Origin: Tindallia magadiensis
GTDB taxonomy: Bacteria > Bacillota > Clostridia > Peptostreptococcales > Tindalliaceae
Assembly: GCF_900113635.1 (NCBI RefSeq)
Contig: NZ_FOQA01000001.1
Coordinates: forward strand, 434,001-498,000
Direction of reading: 5' to 3'
Length of the DNA: 64,000 nucleotides
Shown: positions 45,201-54,470 of the stretch, in pieces
Numbering within the stretch: the stretch's first letter is position 1
How the letters are laid out: every line of letters starts with the position of its first letter
Translations under genes and position numbers: made by a program
Notes under the pieces: generated by a model
Seen by the model: the letters and a program-made list of their open reading frames with translations, nothing else
Databases searched by the model: none
What the model was told of the DNA's origin: nothing

Positions 45201-46049
45201 ACCCCTTCCTACCAACCAAAGAAACGGATAAAGCCCAAAATGACTTATGCTAAACCTAGAGCTGTTATTCCCGTATTCCCAGGTACAAACAGTGAGTATG
45301 ACACCGCTCTGGCCTTAGAAAAAGCAGGTGGCCTTTCAGAGTCAATTATCATCCGAAACCTTTCTTCCAGCGATATCGAAGAAAGTGTAGAAAGAATGGT
45401 TCAGGGGATCCAAAATTCCCAAATGGTTATTATTCCAGGTGGTTTTAGTGCTGGCGACGAACCAGATGGTTCAGGAAAATTCATCAATGTGTTTTTTAGA
45501 AATCCACGTATTCAAGAATCTATCCATGACCTCTTAAAGAACCGTGACGGATTAATGTTGGGCATATGCAACGGGTTTCAGGCTTTAATAAAGCTAGGAC
45601 TAGTGCCTTTTGGTGAAATCAGACCTTTAGAAGCTCATTCACCTACGCTAACATTTAATGAGATTGGCCGTCATGTATCCTGTATGGTTAATACTCGCAT
45701 TAGCTCTACTTTAACACCTTGGTTTTCTCTGATGGATGTTGGTGATGTTCATACACTGCCAGTATCTCATGGAGAAGGACGCTTTATTGCTAGTGAAAAA
45801 GATCTTTCTGCTTGGATAGAAGCAGGTCAAGTCACGACTCAGTATGTCAACGATAAGGGTCATCCATCAATGGATATACCTTTTAATCCAAATGGTTCTT
45901 TTCATGCGGTAGAATCTCTTTGCAGTCCAGATGGAAGAGTTTTAGGAAAAATGGCTCATACAGAAAGAGCCGGAATTCATGTCGCTAAGAACATTCCTGG
46001 CAATAAACATCAAAAATTATTTGAATCTGGAGTTTACTATTATAAATAA
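42246..46049 (+). CDS. purL: phosphoribosylformylglycinamidine synthase, single-chain
   Basis: This enzyme makes FGAM from FGAR, ATP and glutamine in purine synthesis. The 1267-residue chain joins the synthetase (two AIRS-type ATP-binding halves, with SDHCRHTTF near residue 218) with a C-terminal glutamine amidotransferase whose nucleophile lies in MLGICNGFQAL (about 1110) and whose His/Glu lie in SHGEGRF. Many Firmicutes instead use three separate proteins (PurS-PurQ-PurL); clostridia often have this long form. ATG at 42246 follows AAAGGGGGA. No other pur gene is near. It is 22 bases from speE on the same strand. Confidence 0.95.
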   Translation: MPTNVRRIFVEKKPAFQLEANRLLKDLRESLSISSLNTLRILNRYDIEGISDSDFEKAKGMIFSEPPVDDVYDETPDFNDATTVFATELIPGQYDQRADSAEQCIQLSTKDYRPNVAVAKVYVLYGELSQSEIVSIKNYLINPIESREASLKKPLTLTMDMPSPKPVKVINGFIQFTPKELHSLSEEMGMAMSHEDLLYCQNYFRSEEKRDPSITELKMIDTYWSDHCRHTTFMTEIDHVDFEESPLTNPIKNTYHQYLNNRKKVYGERLEEKYPCLMDLATLSMKALRKEGLLDDLEVSEEINACSIHVPVVVDGNTEEWLVMFKNETHNHPTEIEPFGGAATCLGGAIRDPLSGRSYVYQAMRISGSGDPLSPISDTIPGKLPQKKITQEAANGYSSYGNQIGLATGHVREIYHPGYVAKRMELGAVIAAAPKSHVLRKSPSPGDVIILVGGRTGRDGCGGATGSSKEHDEHSLVNCGAEVQKGNAPTERKIQKLFRNPKVSTLIKKCNDFGAGGVAVAIGELADGLDIDLDQVPKKYEGLDGTELAISESQERMAVVLDPKNVDTFIEESAKENLEATPVAIVTDTRRLTMKWREDTIVNLSRDFLDTNGVKQQVSMKINAPNPDKNPLFSMPVSIHSSLTHEKPEWESAWKANLEDLNVCSQKGLIEKFDNSVGAATTIMPLGGKNQLTPAEGMSAKIPVLHGETSTATIMTAGFNPFVSSWSPYHGGFLAVIESLSRLAAMGGDFSKSRLTLQEYFEKPGNDPERWGKPMAALLGAYAVQSQLSIPAIGGKDSMSGTFKDMDVPPTLVSFAVDVQEAQHIISPEFKDSSKPVMLTRVEYSDTSLPNLDQLQTIYSTIHSMIKSGEIVSAKTVGVGGVAATISQMCFGNDIGFSFYDPIPLSPKELWLADPASFVLEMKDEAAAEKLFHLIPTYHLGQTSTEKTIRIEGTKMDLENLKHSWEKTLEPIFPTKVNSPKNTLSTPSYQPKKRIKPKMTYAKPRAVIPVFPGTNSEYDTALALEKAGGLSESIIIRNLSSSDIEESVERMVQGIQNSQMVIIPGGFSAGDEPDGSGKFINVFFRNPRIQESIHDLLKNRDGLMLGICNGFQALIKLGLVPFGEIRPLEAHSPTLTFNEIGRHVSCMVNTRISSTLTPWFSLMDVGDVHTLPVSHGEGRFIASEKDLSAWIEAGQVTTQYVNDKGHPSMDIPFNPNGSFHAVESLCSPDGRVLGKMAHTERAGIHVAKNIPGNKHQKLFESGVYYYK

Positions 46050-46071
46050 ACCTTATGGTAAGGGGGATCCT

Positions 46072-46911
46072 ATGTCAAAAAAATGGTTTTATGAAAAGCA
46101 CAGTCCATCAACAGTTTATGGGTATGAAGTATCACCCGTTTACGAAGAAAAAACAAAATTTCAGCATTTACAAATTGCTGACAATGAACATTTTGGAAGA
46201 ATGCTTATTTTAGATGAAGTTGTTCAGACAACTGAAAAAGAAGAGTTTATTTATCACGAAATGATGAGCCACCTTCCTATCATGGCATTAAATCGACCAG
46301 TTCAATCAATTCTGATCATTGGTGGTGGTGACGGTGGAATTCTGAAACAATGTCTAAAACACGAAAGTTTAAAACGAATTACAATGGTGGATATTGATCA
46401 ACGAGTAATTGAGATAAGTAAGGAAATGCTCTTCTTTTCCGATGCTTTCGATGACCCCAGGTTTGAACTTATTGTTGGTGATGGTGCCGCCTATGTTGCT
46501 GGCGAAGTTGCTCAAAGTCGAAAATTCGATGTCATCATCGTCGATTCTCCAGACCCTATCGGTCCAGCTAAAATTTTATTTGAAATGCCTTTTTATCAGG
46601 ATATCCGGAAGTGTCTAAATGATGATGGTGTAATGGTTCGACAGGCTGGTGTGCCTGTGTTTCAAGCTCCAGAATTGAAAGAAGCTGTCGAGAGAGTTTC
46701 GCGGTGCTTTCCCAAAGTAGAAGTATACAGAGGAGTCGTTCCTGTTTATGGAGGAGATATGGCTTTTGTTATCGCCTCCGCAGATGGTCACAGCTGTAAA
46801 ACTCCAAGAACTAAATTTACTGGTAATTATTATAATAAGCCATTTCATCAAGCTGCCTTTTCACTTCCTACCTGGTGGTATGATTTAACCGGCCTTACCA
46901 TGGATGAGTAA
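46072..46911 (+). CDS. speE: spermidine synthase (polyamine aminopropyltransferase)
   Basis: SpeE transfers an aminopropyl group from decarboxylated S-adenosylmethionine to putrescine. The 279-residue protein has the N-terminal beta domain with GRMLILDEVVQTTEKEEF-type signature near 45-62, the nucleotide motif IIGGGDGG near 83-90, and DVIIVDSPDP with the catalytic aspartate near 156-165. I chose ATG at 46072 with a GGGGG site five bases upstream. It lies 22 bases after purL and 17 before the NYN-domain gene, so the three may form a transcript. No speD gene is visible here. Confidence 0.93.
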   Translation: MSKKWFYEKHSPSTVYGYEVSPVYEEKTKFQHLQIADNEHFGRMLILDEVVQTTEKEEFIYHEMMSHLPIMALNRPVQSILIIGGGDGGILKQCLKHESLKRITMVDIDQRVIEISKEMLFFSDAFDDPRFELIVGDGAAYVAGEVAQSRKFDVIIVDSPDPIGPAKILFEMPFYQDIRKCLNDDGVMVRQAGVPVFQAPELKEAVERVSRCFPKVEVYRGVVPVYGGDMAFVIASADGHSCKTPRTKFTGNYYNKPFHQAAFSLPTWWYDLTGLTMDE

Positions 46912-46928
46912 AGGAAAGGGGCATTCAT

Positions 46929-47675
46929 TTGACTAAAAAAGAAAATGGTAATAAAGATCAACGAATGGCTTTGTTAATAGATGGAGATAATGCTCAACCT
47001 TCTTTAATCGCTAAAATGCTAACAGAAGCTGGTAAATATGGCGCTGTTACTATTAAACGGATTTATGGAGACTGGACAACTCCCGAAATGAAAAGTTGGA
47101 AAGAATCTTTAAATAACCATGCGTTCCAGCCCATTCAACAGTTTCGTTATACTGTTGGTAAAAATGCGACGGATAGCGCTTTAATTATTGATGCAATGGA
47201 TATACTCCACGGCAGATTAGTGGACGGATTTGCCATTGTCTCCAGCGATAGCGACTATACTCGTTTAGCTACTCGAATACGAGAGAATGGTACTTTTGTT
47301 ATGGGAATCGGCGAACAAAAGACACCAAAAGCTTTCGTAAATGCATGTGACATCTTTATCTATACTGAAAACATTGCCCCAAAAGATTCAAAATCAACGA
47401 GTAAATCATCCAATAATCGAAAAAAAGAAAAAACAAAAGACTCTGTTTTAATGGATTTGTTAAAAGAAGCTTACGAAATGGTTGTTCAGGAAGATGGATG
47501 GACTCATCTCGGTTCTCTGGGAAAAGCATTGTTGCAGCTTGATCCTGGTTTTGATCCAAGAAGTTATGGGTTTCGTCAGCTTTCACAACTTATTGAAGCC
47601 TTTCCAAAATATTTTCAGCTTAAAAGAATGGATGATGTTGGTCCCAGTAGTGTCTATGTTAAATTAATCGAGTAA
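46929..47675 (+). CDS. NYN-LOTUS (OST-HTH) domain protein, probable RNA-acting
   Basis: The 248-residue protein has an N-terminal NYN/PIN-like nuclease domain (about 10-140): LIDGDNAQ (D18, D20, N21), TDSALIIDAMD (D82 region) and IVSSDSDYT (SSDSD 105-109) supply the acidic metal-binding residues. A Lys/Ser-rich linker (about 145-170) follows, then a LOTUS/OST-HTH domain (about 172-245), a fold that binds RNA, in particular G-rich or G-quadruplex RNA. The whole is of the widespread bacterial LabA/YaeD-type two-domain form. Start is TTG with GGGG seven bases upstream. The role is unknown; RNA cleavage or quality control is an inference. Confidence 0.85.
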   Translation: MTKKENGNKDQRMALLIDGDNAQPSLIAKMLTEAGKYGAVTIKRIYGDWTTPEMKSWKESLNNHAFQPIQQFRYTVGKNATDSALIIDAMDILHGRLVDGFAIVSSDSDYTRLATRIRENGTFVMGIGEQKTPKAFVNACDIFIYTENIAPKDSKSTSKSSNNRKKEKTKDSVLMDLLKEAYEMVVQEDGWTHLGSLGKALLQLDPGFDPRSYGFRQLSQLIEAFPKYFQLKRMDDVGPSSVYVKLIE

Positions 47676-47678
47676 AAG

Positions 47679-47706
47679 AAAGCTGACAGCTTCGCTGTCA
47701 GCTTTT
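47679..47706. terminator. bidirectional terminator between the NYN gene and trpA
   Basis: AAAGCTGACAGC-TTC-GCTGTCAGCTTT, a perfect 12-base stem with T-runs on both strands; it ends both converging units. Confidence 0.93.
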
Positions 47707-47729
47707 TCACTCTTATACCGAAACTCTTC

Positions 47730-48530
47730 CTATCTATTTTTATCCAAAGCTTCACGTAATGTAGCAATAAAGTCGATCGTCTTCACGAAGCCTTTATTGC
47801 TTTTCACATCTTCATCCAGCTTTTCCATTAATGAGCTCCCTATGATGAACCCATCTGCCAACTCACGAATTTCCATTACCATTTCCGGAGACGATATACC
47901 AAAACCCAGTGCCGTCGGACAGTTTGTTTCCTGTCTTACCTGAGTCATAAATGTTTTCAGCCCCTCATCCAAAGTATTTCTAGCTCCTGTAACTCCTTTA
48001 GAAGCAATGCAGTACAGGAAACCATCTGCATCTTTTGCAATAGTGCGCACACGTTCACCAGAAGTTGGTGCTACCAATCGTATCTCAGTGATTGGTAAGG
48101 GCGAAAGAGCGTACCCATCATAAAATCTAGCTTCTTTTGGAAGATCAGGAATGATTACACCGTCTAACCCCGCTTTTTCAGCGCATTTCCCAAAATCATC
48201 CCATCCATATTGAAGTAAGCTATTCACATAAACAAGCCCTACCAATGGTACTTCTGTCTTTTTTCTAATACTCTCTATCAGTTTCAAGTACTGGTCCATA
48301 TCCATTCCTTTTTCTATCGCTTTTTTCGCAGAACGTTGTAGAACAGGTCCATCGGCTAATGGGTCAGAGTAAGGCAGACCTAGTTCAATAATATCAGCAC
48401 CAGCTTTCTCCAGTTCCAGAACCAGCTTGATTGTTGTATCTATATCCGGATCTCCCGCCATTATAAATGGAATAAGTGCTTTTTTCTTATCCTCTTTCAA
48501 AGACATAAATTTTTTATTAATTCTTGTCAT
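47730..48530 (-). CDS. trpA: tryptophan synthase alpha chain
   Basis: TrpA cleaves indole-3-glycerol phosphate and passes indole to TrpB. The 266-residue TIM barrel shows the catalytic glutamate in [17 protein letters not shown] (about 49-65) and the catalytic aspartate in GVIIPDLP near 130, plus the phosphate loop [10 protein letters not shown] chose ATG at 48528-48530, which lies inside the 3' end of trpB with GGGGAG just upstream; the genes overlap by 14 bases. It is the last gene of the trpEGDCFBA operon. Confidence 0.96.
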   Translation of the reverse strand: MTRINKKFMSLKEDKKKALIPFIMAGDPDIDTTIKLVLELEKAGADIIELGLPYSDPLADGPVLQRSAKKAIEKGMDMDQYLKLIESIRKKTEVPLVGLVYVNSLLQYGWDDFGKCAEKAGLDGVIIPDLPKEARFYDGYALSPLPITEIRLVAPTSGERVRTIAKDADGFLYCIASKGVTGARNTLDEGLKTFMTQVRQETNCPTALGFGISSPEMVMEIRELADGFIIGSSLMEKLDEDVKSNKGFVKTIDFIATLREALDKNR

Positions 48531-49737
48531 TCTGCTCCCCACTTTCCATGATAGTATGAATATCCTTATCGCCTCTTCCAGACAAGTTCATGATAATAAT
48601 CTGTTCCTTCTCCATCAATGGAGCCATTTTTATCACCTGGGCCAAGGCATGAGAACTTTCTAAGGCTGGTATAATCCCTTCCATCTGTGTCATTAAGTGA
48701 AATGCCTGAACGGCTTCCTGATCTGTAACAGCTTCATAAGAAGCTCTTTTGGATTCAAATAGATAGGCATGTTCTGGCCCAACTCCTGGATAATCAAGGC
48801 CTGCTGATATGGAATGAACTGGTTCAATCCCCCCATCCTTATTTTGCATCAGGTACGTCAACATCCCATGAATCACCCCTATGCTTCCACGATTAAGGGC
48901 TGCTGCATGCTGCTTGCTATCCAACCCCAGCCCTCCTGCTTCTACTCCTATCATGCGAACCTTAGAATCTTCGATAAAAGGATGAAACAGTCCAATAGCA
49001 TTACTGCCACCACCAACACAAGCTACCACCGCATCAGGCAGACGGTTTTCCAATTGCACTATTTGCTTTCTGGCTTCCAGACCGATCACTCGCTGAAAAT
49101 TTCTAACCATAACAGGATAAGGATGAGGCCCTACAACAGAACCAATGATATAATGCGTATCTTCCACCCGAGCAATCCATTCTCGAATAGCTTCATTAGT
49201 AGCATCTTTCAATGTCCCTGTACCTGAATCCACAGCATGTACTTTTGCCCCTAAGAGTTTCATTTTATAGACATTCTGAGCCTGTCTTCGTATGTCTTCC
49301 GCACCCATAAAAACATCACACTCAAGCCCCAGCTTTGCACTAATAGTTGCCGATGCAACACCATGCTGCCCAGCTCCGGTTTCTGCAATAACCCTTTTCT
49401 TTCCCATTTTTTTAGCTAGTAAAGCTTGTCCAATCACATTATTAATTTTATGGGAACCCGTATGATTCAAGTCTTCTCGCTTAAGGTATATTTTCGCACC
49501 ACATAAATGATTGGTTAGGTTTTCTGCAAAGTATAAAGGAGTTTCGCGTCCAGCATACTCCTTCAAGAGCCTGTTAAGTTCATTTGAAAACGAGCTGTCT
49601 TCATAAGCTTTCTTTAACGCTTCTTCTAATTCCATCAATGCACTCATTAACACTTCCGGTGCATATTGACCACCAAAAATACCAAATCGATCTTCCAACT
49701 CAACGGTGTTTTTTGTTTTTTCTAAGATCATCGCCAT
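48517..49737 (-). CDS. trpB: tryptophan synthase beta chain
   Basis: TrpB joins indole and serine to tryptophan using PLP. The 406-residue protein has the PLP lysine K97 in [10 protein letters not shown], the catalytic glutamate in ETGAGQHGV and the phosphate cup GGGSNAIG. It is the classical TrpB1 type, in keeping with the adjacent trpA. I chose ATG at 49735-49737, eight bases after GGGAG. It overlaps trpA by 14 bases and follows trpF by about 40 bases. Confidence 0.97.
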   Translation of the reverse strand: MAMILEKTKNTVELEDRFGIFGGQYAPEVLMSALMELEEALKKAYEDSSFSNELNRLLKEYAGRETPLYFAENLTNHLCGAKIYLKREDLNHTGSHKINNVIGQALLAKKMGKKRVIAETGAGQHGVASATISAKLGLECDVFMGAEDIRRQAQNVYKMKLLGAKVHAVDSGTGTLKDATNEAIREWIARVEDTHYIIGSVVGPHPYPVMVRNFQRVIGLEARKQIVQLENRLPDAVVACVGGGSNAIGLFHPFIEDSKVRMIGVEAGGLGLDSKQHAAALNRGSIGVIHGMLTYLMQNKDGGIEPVHSISAGLDYPGVGPEHAYLFESKRASYEAVTDQEAVQAFHLMTQMEGIIPALESSHALAQVIKMAPLMEKEQIIIMNLSGRGDKDIHTIMESGEQNDKN

Positions 49738-49775
49738 TTTTACCACTCCCTATATCATCTTATTTTTTCTTGCAT

Positions 49776-50393
49776 TCACTCTTGTTTTCTCCTTATTTGA
49801 TGAATCAATTCCAGAACCTTGTTCTCATTTTTCCTTCCTTGTACTTCTACTCCACTGCTAACATCCAAGACATCTGGTTTTACCATTTTAATAGCTTCTT
49901 CTACATTTTCTATTTTTAATCCACCAGCTAGTATCAGCTTACCTTCTACGGAAATATGTTGAGCCCATTCCCATGGAAACGTAATCCCATTTCCACCTTT
50001 CAGCGGTCCTGCTGAATCTACCAAATAACCATCTACCTGATAGTCCTTTACCTTCTCCAAATCATACTGTGTTCGGATCGTAAAACTTTTCCAAACTTTA
50101 TATCCCTCTTGCTTAATATACCTACAATACTCCGGACTTTCATTTCCATGAAGCTGAATAATATCAAGAGGTACCCCAGCCGCTTGTTTTAGCAGTTCAT
50201 CTGTTTTCATATCTACAAATACACCAACACGATTAATCGTCGCATCTACCTCTTTCGATAAGCTTATCGCCTGTTCCAAAGATACTTTTCTTTTACTAGG
50301 AGCAAAAACAAACCCTATATAGTCTGGCATCCCTTTTTGAATGCCTATCAATTCTTCTGGTTTACTAATACCACATATTTTCACCTGAGTCAT
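49776..50393 (-). CDS. trpF: phosphoribosylanthranilate isomerase
   Basis: TrpF converts phosphoribosylanthranilate to CdRP. The 205-residue protein begins VKICGIS, with the catalytic cysteine C7, and has the general-acid aspartate in GVFVDMK and further on DSAGPLKGGNGITFPW and LAGGL, all family signatures. Its ATG overlaps the trpC stop codon (ATGA), so translation is coupled. Confidence 0.96.
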   Translation of the reverse strand: MTQVKICGISKPEELIGIQKGMPDYIGFVFAPSKRKVSLEQAISLSKEVDATINRVGVFVDMKTDELLKQAAGVPLDIIQLHGNESPEYCRYIKQEGYKVWKSFTIRTQYDLEKVKDYQVDGYLVDSAGPLKGGNGITFPWEWAQHISVEGKLILAGGLKIENVEEAIKMVKPDVLDVSSGVEVQGRKNENKVLELIHQIRRKQE

Positions 50394-51202
50394 AAGGCTT
50401 CCCCTTTCAAGTTTCGAAGTGCTTCTCCCGGTGAATTTTGCCTCACAAGGCTTTCACCCACTAGTACTCCTGTAGCCCCCCACCTTTTAACACTATGACA
50501 ATCCGTACTATTCCTAATACCACTTTCACTAATAATCGGAATATCAGAAGGAACATAAGGACATAACTTCTCCGTTACCCTAAGATCTACTTCCATTGAT
50601 TTAAGATCCCGATTATTAATCCCTATATAGTCTTCCCCTTTTTTAAGGTCTAAGGTTTTTAGTCGTTCCAGTTCTTCTCTGTTATGAACTTCCAGCAAAC
50701 ACTGTAAACCCATACGTTTTGCTTCTTGATGAAAAACGACTAATTCTTTATGATTCAAAGCAGCCATTATTAATAATATGATATCTGCCCCCATGTGTTT
50801 GCTTTGATAAATCTGATAAAGACTAATGATGAAATCTTTCCTCAGAACAGGTAACCTTACAACGTCTTTAACCGCTAAAAAATCTTTAATCGAACCATGA
50901 AAAAAATCAGTTTCTGTTAATACAGAAATGGCTGCCGCACCAGCTTCTTGATATTCCTTTGCCACTTTTGCAGGATTTTTTATATTTCTCAATTTTCCTT
51001 TTGAAGGAGATGCTCTTTTAATCTCCGCAACAATTGCCGGCATTTTCCCCTGAGATTTTTCTATTAAATGTGGAAGTAATGCTACCGTTTTTGCAATATC
51101 TGTTTCTCTTTCTTCCATTTCTTTGCGTAGTATATGCTCCGGTAACCTATCCTGTTGAATCCGAATATTATTTTTAGTAGTATCAAGGATTTTGCTCAGC
51201 AT
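50390..51202 (-). CDS. trpC: indole-3-glycerol phosphate synthase
   Basis: TrpC closes the indole ring. The 270-residue protein has PAIVAEIKRASPSKG (about 54-68) with the catalytic lysine, LRKDFI near 123-128, LLEVHNREEL and GINNRDL in the usual order. It overlaps trpD by seven bases and trpF by four, so it is tightly coupled in the operon. Confidence 0.96.
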   Translation of the reverse strand: MLSKILDTTKNNIRIQQDRLPEHILRKEMEERETDIAKTVALLPHLIEKSQGKMPAIVAEIKRASPSKGKLRNIKNPAKVAKEYQEAGAAAISVLTETDFFHGSIKDFLAVKDVVRLPVLRKDFIISLYQIYQSKHMGADIILLIMAALNHKELVVFHQEAKRMGLQCLLEVHNREELERLKTLDLKKGEDYIGINNRDLKSMEVDLRVTEKLCPYVPSDIPIISESGIRNSTDCHSVKRWGATGVLVGESLVRQNSPGEALRNLKGEAL

Positions 51203-52230
51203 GCCCTATTCTCCACCTTTTCTTTATTTGATCTTATCAGTTCATAAAAATCAAATGCCCGGCCATCATCAATAATTTCAGCCGCCTTCAGAACACCTTC
51301 TTGCATATTTCTTGCCACTCCTGCTACATATAACACCGCTCCTGCATTCAAGATTACAATGGATCGATTTCCATTTCGTTTTCCTTGCAGCACACTAAGA
51401 ATAATCGCCGCATTTTCTTTCGCCCCTTTTCCTTCCAGTTCTTTAGGATCAACTAATTCCAGTCCTAACTCCTGTGGTTTGATCCGATATTCTTGTAATT
51501 TTCCATCCTTTATTTCGCATACATATGAATCACCAGTTACCGTTAATTCATCCATACCATCCGAACCATGGACTACCATAGCATGGGTTGTCCCTAAAGC
51601 TTTTAAGGTTTCAGCCATCCTTCTTACCAAGGATTCGCTATAAACACCCATTACCTGATATTTTACGGATCCAGGATTAGCTAAGGGACCTAATAAGTTA
51701 AAAATGCTTCGAAACCCTAGTGTTTTGCGAACATTAGCAACATTTTTCATGCTGGCATGATAATCCGGTGCGTATAAAAAAGCCATTCCATGTCGATGAA
51801 GCTTTCCCATAGCTTCGTCCGGCTCCTGATGAATGTTAATCCCCATAACTTCTAATACATCTGCACTGCCAGAATTGCTCGACACGCTACGATTACCATG
51901 TTTCAACACCTTTGCACCACCTGCTGCCGCTACGATCGCTGATGCTGTAGATACATTAAATGTTTTTCCTCCGTCGCCACCGGTTCCACAGGTGTCTACA
52001 GCTTCTACACATGAGTAAGGCAGTGTCTTTGCCCGGTTGCGCATTGTTTTTGCTGCAGCCACCAGCTCATTTACCGATTCGCCTTTATGTCGAAGTGCCG
52101 TTAAAAAAGCAGCCATCTGTATCTCATTTACGTTTCCATCCATAATCGCTTCCATACTTTCTATCATTTCTTCTGATGTTAGTGATTGATTACTCATCAA
52201 TTTTTCTATCATCGGTGCCAAGGATTTCAT
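51196..52230 (-). CDS. trpD: anthranilate phosphoribosyltransferase
   Basis: TrpD transfers phosphoribosyl from PRPP to anthranilate. In 344 residues the glycine-rich PRPP loop is VDTCGTGGDGGKTFNVST (about 78-95), KHGNRSVSSNSGSADVLE follows near 110, and the anthranilate-binding arginine lies in the GFRSIFNLLGPLANP segment. It overlaps the trpG stop codon by four bases. The separate trpG and trpD genes differ from organisms with a TrpGD fusion. Confidence 0.97.
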   Translation of the reverse strand: MKSLAPMIEKLMSNQSLTSEEMIESMEAIMDGNVNEIQMAAFLTALRHKGESVNELVAAAKTMRNRAKTLPYSCVEAVDTCGTGGDGGKTFNVSTASAIVAAAGGAKVLKHGNRSVSSNSGSADVLEVMGINIHQEPDEAMGKLHRHGMAFLYAPDYHASMKNVANVRKTLGFRSIFNLLGPLANPGSVKYQVMGVYSESLVRRMAETLKALGTTHAMVVHGSDGMDELTVTGDSYVCEIKDGKLQEYRIKPQELGLELVDPKELEGKGAKENAAIILSVLQGKRNGNRSIVILNAGAVLYVAGVARNMQEGVLKAAEIIDDGRAFDFYELIRSNKEKVENRAC

Positions 52231-52802
52231 GCAACAATCTCCTTTCTCAAAAAATTTCTTATCATTTCTTTTCCATACTCTGTAGCTAGCGATTCAGGAT
52301 GAAACTGCAGACCATATACTGGATATTTTTCATGTTCCATCGCCATAATTTCCTGTTTGTCGGTAACAGCTGTCACTTTCAACTCATCCGGCAATCCTTC
52401 TGGCTTTACCACTAGGGAATGGTATCGCGTTGCATGAAAACCGGTTGGTATCCCTTTAAAGATTTTACTATCCGTATGGTAAATTTTATCGGTCTTGCCA
52501 TGAACTCGACGAGCCGCATGCACTACTTTTCCACCATAAGCTTCCCCTATTGCTTGATGTCCAAGACAAATACCAAGCGTAGGAATACGTGGACTCAACG
52601 TGCGAATGAGATCAATAGAAATTCCAGCATCTGTCGGAAAGCCTGGTCCCGGCGAGACAACTATATGTGAAGGGTTCATTCTTTCAATCTCATGTACCGT
52701 AACTTCCTTATTCCGTATCACCTTTACCTTCGGGTTTATTTCTCCAATATATTGAAACAAGTTGTACGTAAAGGAATCATAGTTATCCAATATAATAATC
52801 AT
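52227..52802 (-). CDS. trpG: anthranilate synthase component II (glutamine amidotransferase)
   Basis: TrpG supplies ammonia to TrpE. The 191-residue class-I amidotransferase has the nucleophile C79 in LGICLGHQAIG and the His/Glu pair in QFHPES near the end, plus SPGPGFP at 50-56. Its ATG shares one base with the trpE stop codon (TAATG). The PabA role for folate may be shared, as in Bacillus, but no pabB is in the window. Confidence 0.96.
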   Translation of the reverse strand: MIIILDNYDSFTYNLFQYIGEINPKVKVIRNKEVTVHEIERMNPSHIVVSPGPGFPTDAGISIDLIRTLSPRIPTLGICLGHQAIGEAYGGKVVHAARRVHGKTDKIYHTDSKIFKGIPTGFHATRYHSLVVKPEGLPDELKVTAVTDKQEIMAMEHEKYPVYGLQFHPESLATEYGKEMIRNFLRKEIVA

Positions 52803-54286
52803 TATTGATGCTCCTTCCTTTCATCTTTCTGTGCAAGTACTTGCATCAATCCCTGAGCTTTCCGACAACTCTCCTGATATTCCTCTTCCGGAACCGAATC
52901 CTCTACAATACCTGCACCGGCTTGTACATACCCTTTTTTTTGATGAAACAAAATGCTTCTGATGGTAATGCAGCTATCCATATTTCCATTGTAACTAAAA
53001 TAGCCTACTGCACCTCCGTAGGAACCTCTTTTCTCCCGTTCCAGTTCATCTATAATCTCCATCGCTCTTATTTTAGGAGCTCCTGATAAAGTACCTGCCG
53101 GAAAACAAGCAATAAATGCATCGAAAGAGTCAACCCCCTGTCTAAGCTTCCCTTGCACCTCTGTTACTAAATGCATCACATGAGAAAACTTTTTAACGAC
53201 CATAAAAGGGTCTACGGTTACACTGCCAAACTTAGCAACTTTTCCTATATCATTTCTTGCTAGATCTACTAACATCAGATGTTCTGCCCGTTCTTTTTCA
53301 TCGGAAACCATCTCCTCTGCCAACTTTTGATCTTCTTCCAACGTACGGCCTCTGGGTTTTGTTCCTGCAATGGGACACGTTTCAACAACACCCTTAACGC
53401 ATTTCACCAGCATCTCTGGCGAAGCTCCCACTAATTGATAGTCATCAAAATCAAAGTAAAAAAGATAAGGCGATGGATTCAATGCCCTTAATTTCCGATA
53501 AGTCTCAAAAGGCGATGGTGCTGGATCCACACAGTATCGTTGAGATAACACTACTTGAAAGATATCACCATTCCGAATATATTCTTTCGCTTGCTTTACT
53601 TTTTTTTCAAAACTAAACGATGATTCTGTACTAGTGATTTTTTTCGAAGCGTTCTCATCTTGATCTTTTTTTTCTTCTTGATCCACAAGAGGCTGAAAGA
53701 TTTTGTGATTCATTTCTTTCAATTTTTTTATAGCCATATGATATTGATCATAAAGTTGTCCCTCATTTTCTACCACCGCTATAAGTACGATCGTCTGTTT
53801 TGCATGATCATAAACAGCTAACTGGTTTACTACAAAAAAATCTGCATCTGGTAGGTTCCAATCATTTTTTACCGACTCTCCTAAGGATTCATACTGTCGT
53901 ATTAAATCGTATCCCATCATTCCAACAACTCCGCCGATAAAATCAGGGCCTTCTTCTAATGGCGAGGGAATGGTTTCACCCATTATATTTCTTAGGCAAT
54001 CTATTACCTTTCCGTCCCCTTCTGCTAAACATTCTTCTTTATTCCATACTTTCCATTTATATCCATAAGCCGTTATTCTTTTATCTACTCCACTGCCAAT
54101 AAAAGAATATCGACCACGCTGACTTCCATCCGATACACTTTCCAGTAAAAATGTCCCTCCTTTTTCTGCCAGTTTTCTGTATAGAGTTATTGGCGTCTCC
54201 ATATCTCCAGACATTACAGCTGTCACGCAAGTCCGAGGATGACCATCAGCATTTTTTCTGAAGGTTTCGTAGGACATTATTTCCAT
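52802..54286 (-). CDS. trpE: anthranilate synthase component I
   Basis: TrpE makes anthranilate from chorismate. The 494-residue protein has the tryptophan feedback-binding motif LLES near residue 46 ([10 protein letters not shown]), [11 protein letters not shown] and the catalytic [18 protein letters not shown] and [11 protein letters not shown] segments. The LLES motif predicts allosteric inhibition by tryptophan in addition to T-box control. I chose ATG at 54284-54286 with GGGAGGG six bases upstream; the open frame extends 20 codons into the leader. First gene of trpEGDCFBA. Confidence 0.97.
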   Translation of the reverse strand: MEIMSYETFRKNADGHPRTCVTAVMSGDMETPITLYRKLAEKGGTFLLESVSDGSQRGRYSFIGSGVDKRITAYGYKWKVWNKEECLAEGDGKVIDCLRNIMGETIPSPLEEGPDFIGGVVGMMGYDLIRQYESLGESVKNDWNLPDADFFVVNQLAVYDHAKQTIVLIAVVENEGQLYDQYHMAIKKLKEMNHKIFQPLVDQEEKKDQDENASKKITSTESSFSFEKKVKQAKEYIRNGDIFQVVLSQRYCVDPAPSPFETYRKLRALNPSPYLFYFDFDDYQLVGASPEMLVKCVKGVVETCPIAGTKPRGRTLEEDQKLAEEMVSDEKERAEHLMLVDLARNDIGKVAKFGSVTVDPFMVVKKFSHVMHLVTEVQGKLRQGVDSFDAFIACFPAGTLSGAPKIRAMEIIDELEREKRGSYGGAVGYFSYNGNMDSCITIRSILFHQKKGYVQAGAGIVEDSVPEEEYQESCRKAQGLMQVLAQKDERKEHQ

Positions 54287-54327
54287 AAGGCACCCTCCCT
54301 GTTCAACATTTTTTATTAACAAAAACA

Positions 54328-54366
54328 AAAAACACACCGATCCCATATCAGGGACGATGTGTTTTC
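54328..54366 (-). terminator. second (promoter-distal) terminator of the trp leader
   Basis: AACACATCGTCCC...GGGATCGGTGTGTT followed by TTTTTGTTTTTG on the minus strand, directly before trpE. It is preceded by a T-box sequence GGGTGGTACCGCG (54371-54384). Confidence 0.92.
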
Positions 54367-54430
54367 ACACTCGCGGTACCACCCAGTTTAGACCTTAACC
54401 TTTCCAACATGACGATCATAAATTCAGAAA

Positions 54431-54470
54431 CAAAAAACGCACTTCATCCTAAAGTTAGGACGAAATGCGC
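54431..54470 (-). terminator. first (promoter-proximal) terminator of the trp leader
   Basis: GCGCATTTCGTCCTAA...TTAGGATGAAGTGCG followed by TTTTTTG on the minus strand, directly after the T-box sequence GGGTGGCAACACGG (54474-54489). Confidence 0.92.

Noticed and set aside
45979-46071. Longer N-terminus of SpeE overlapping purL
   Set aside because: The ATG at 46072 has an ideal ribosome-binding site and matches the family N-terminus; the extension is the out-of-frame end of purL.
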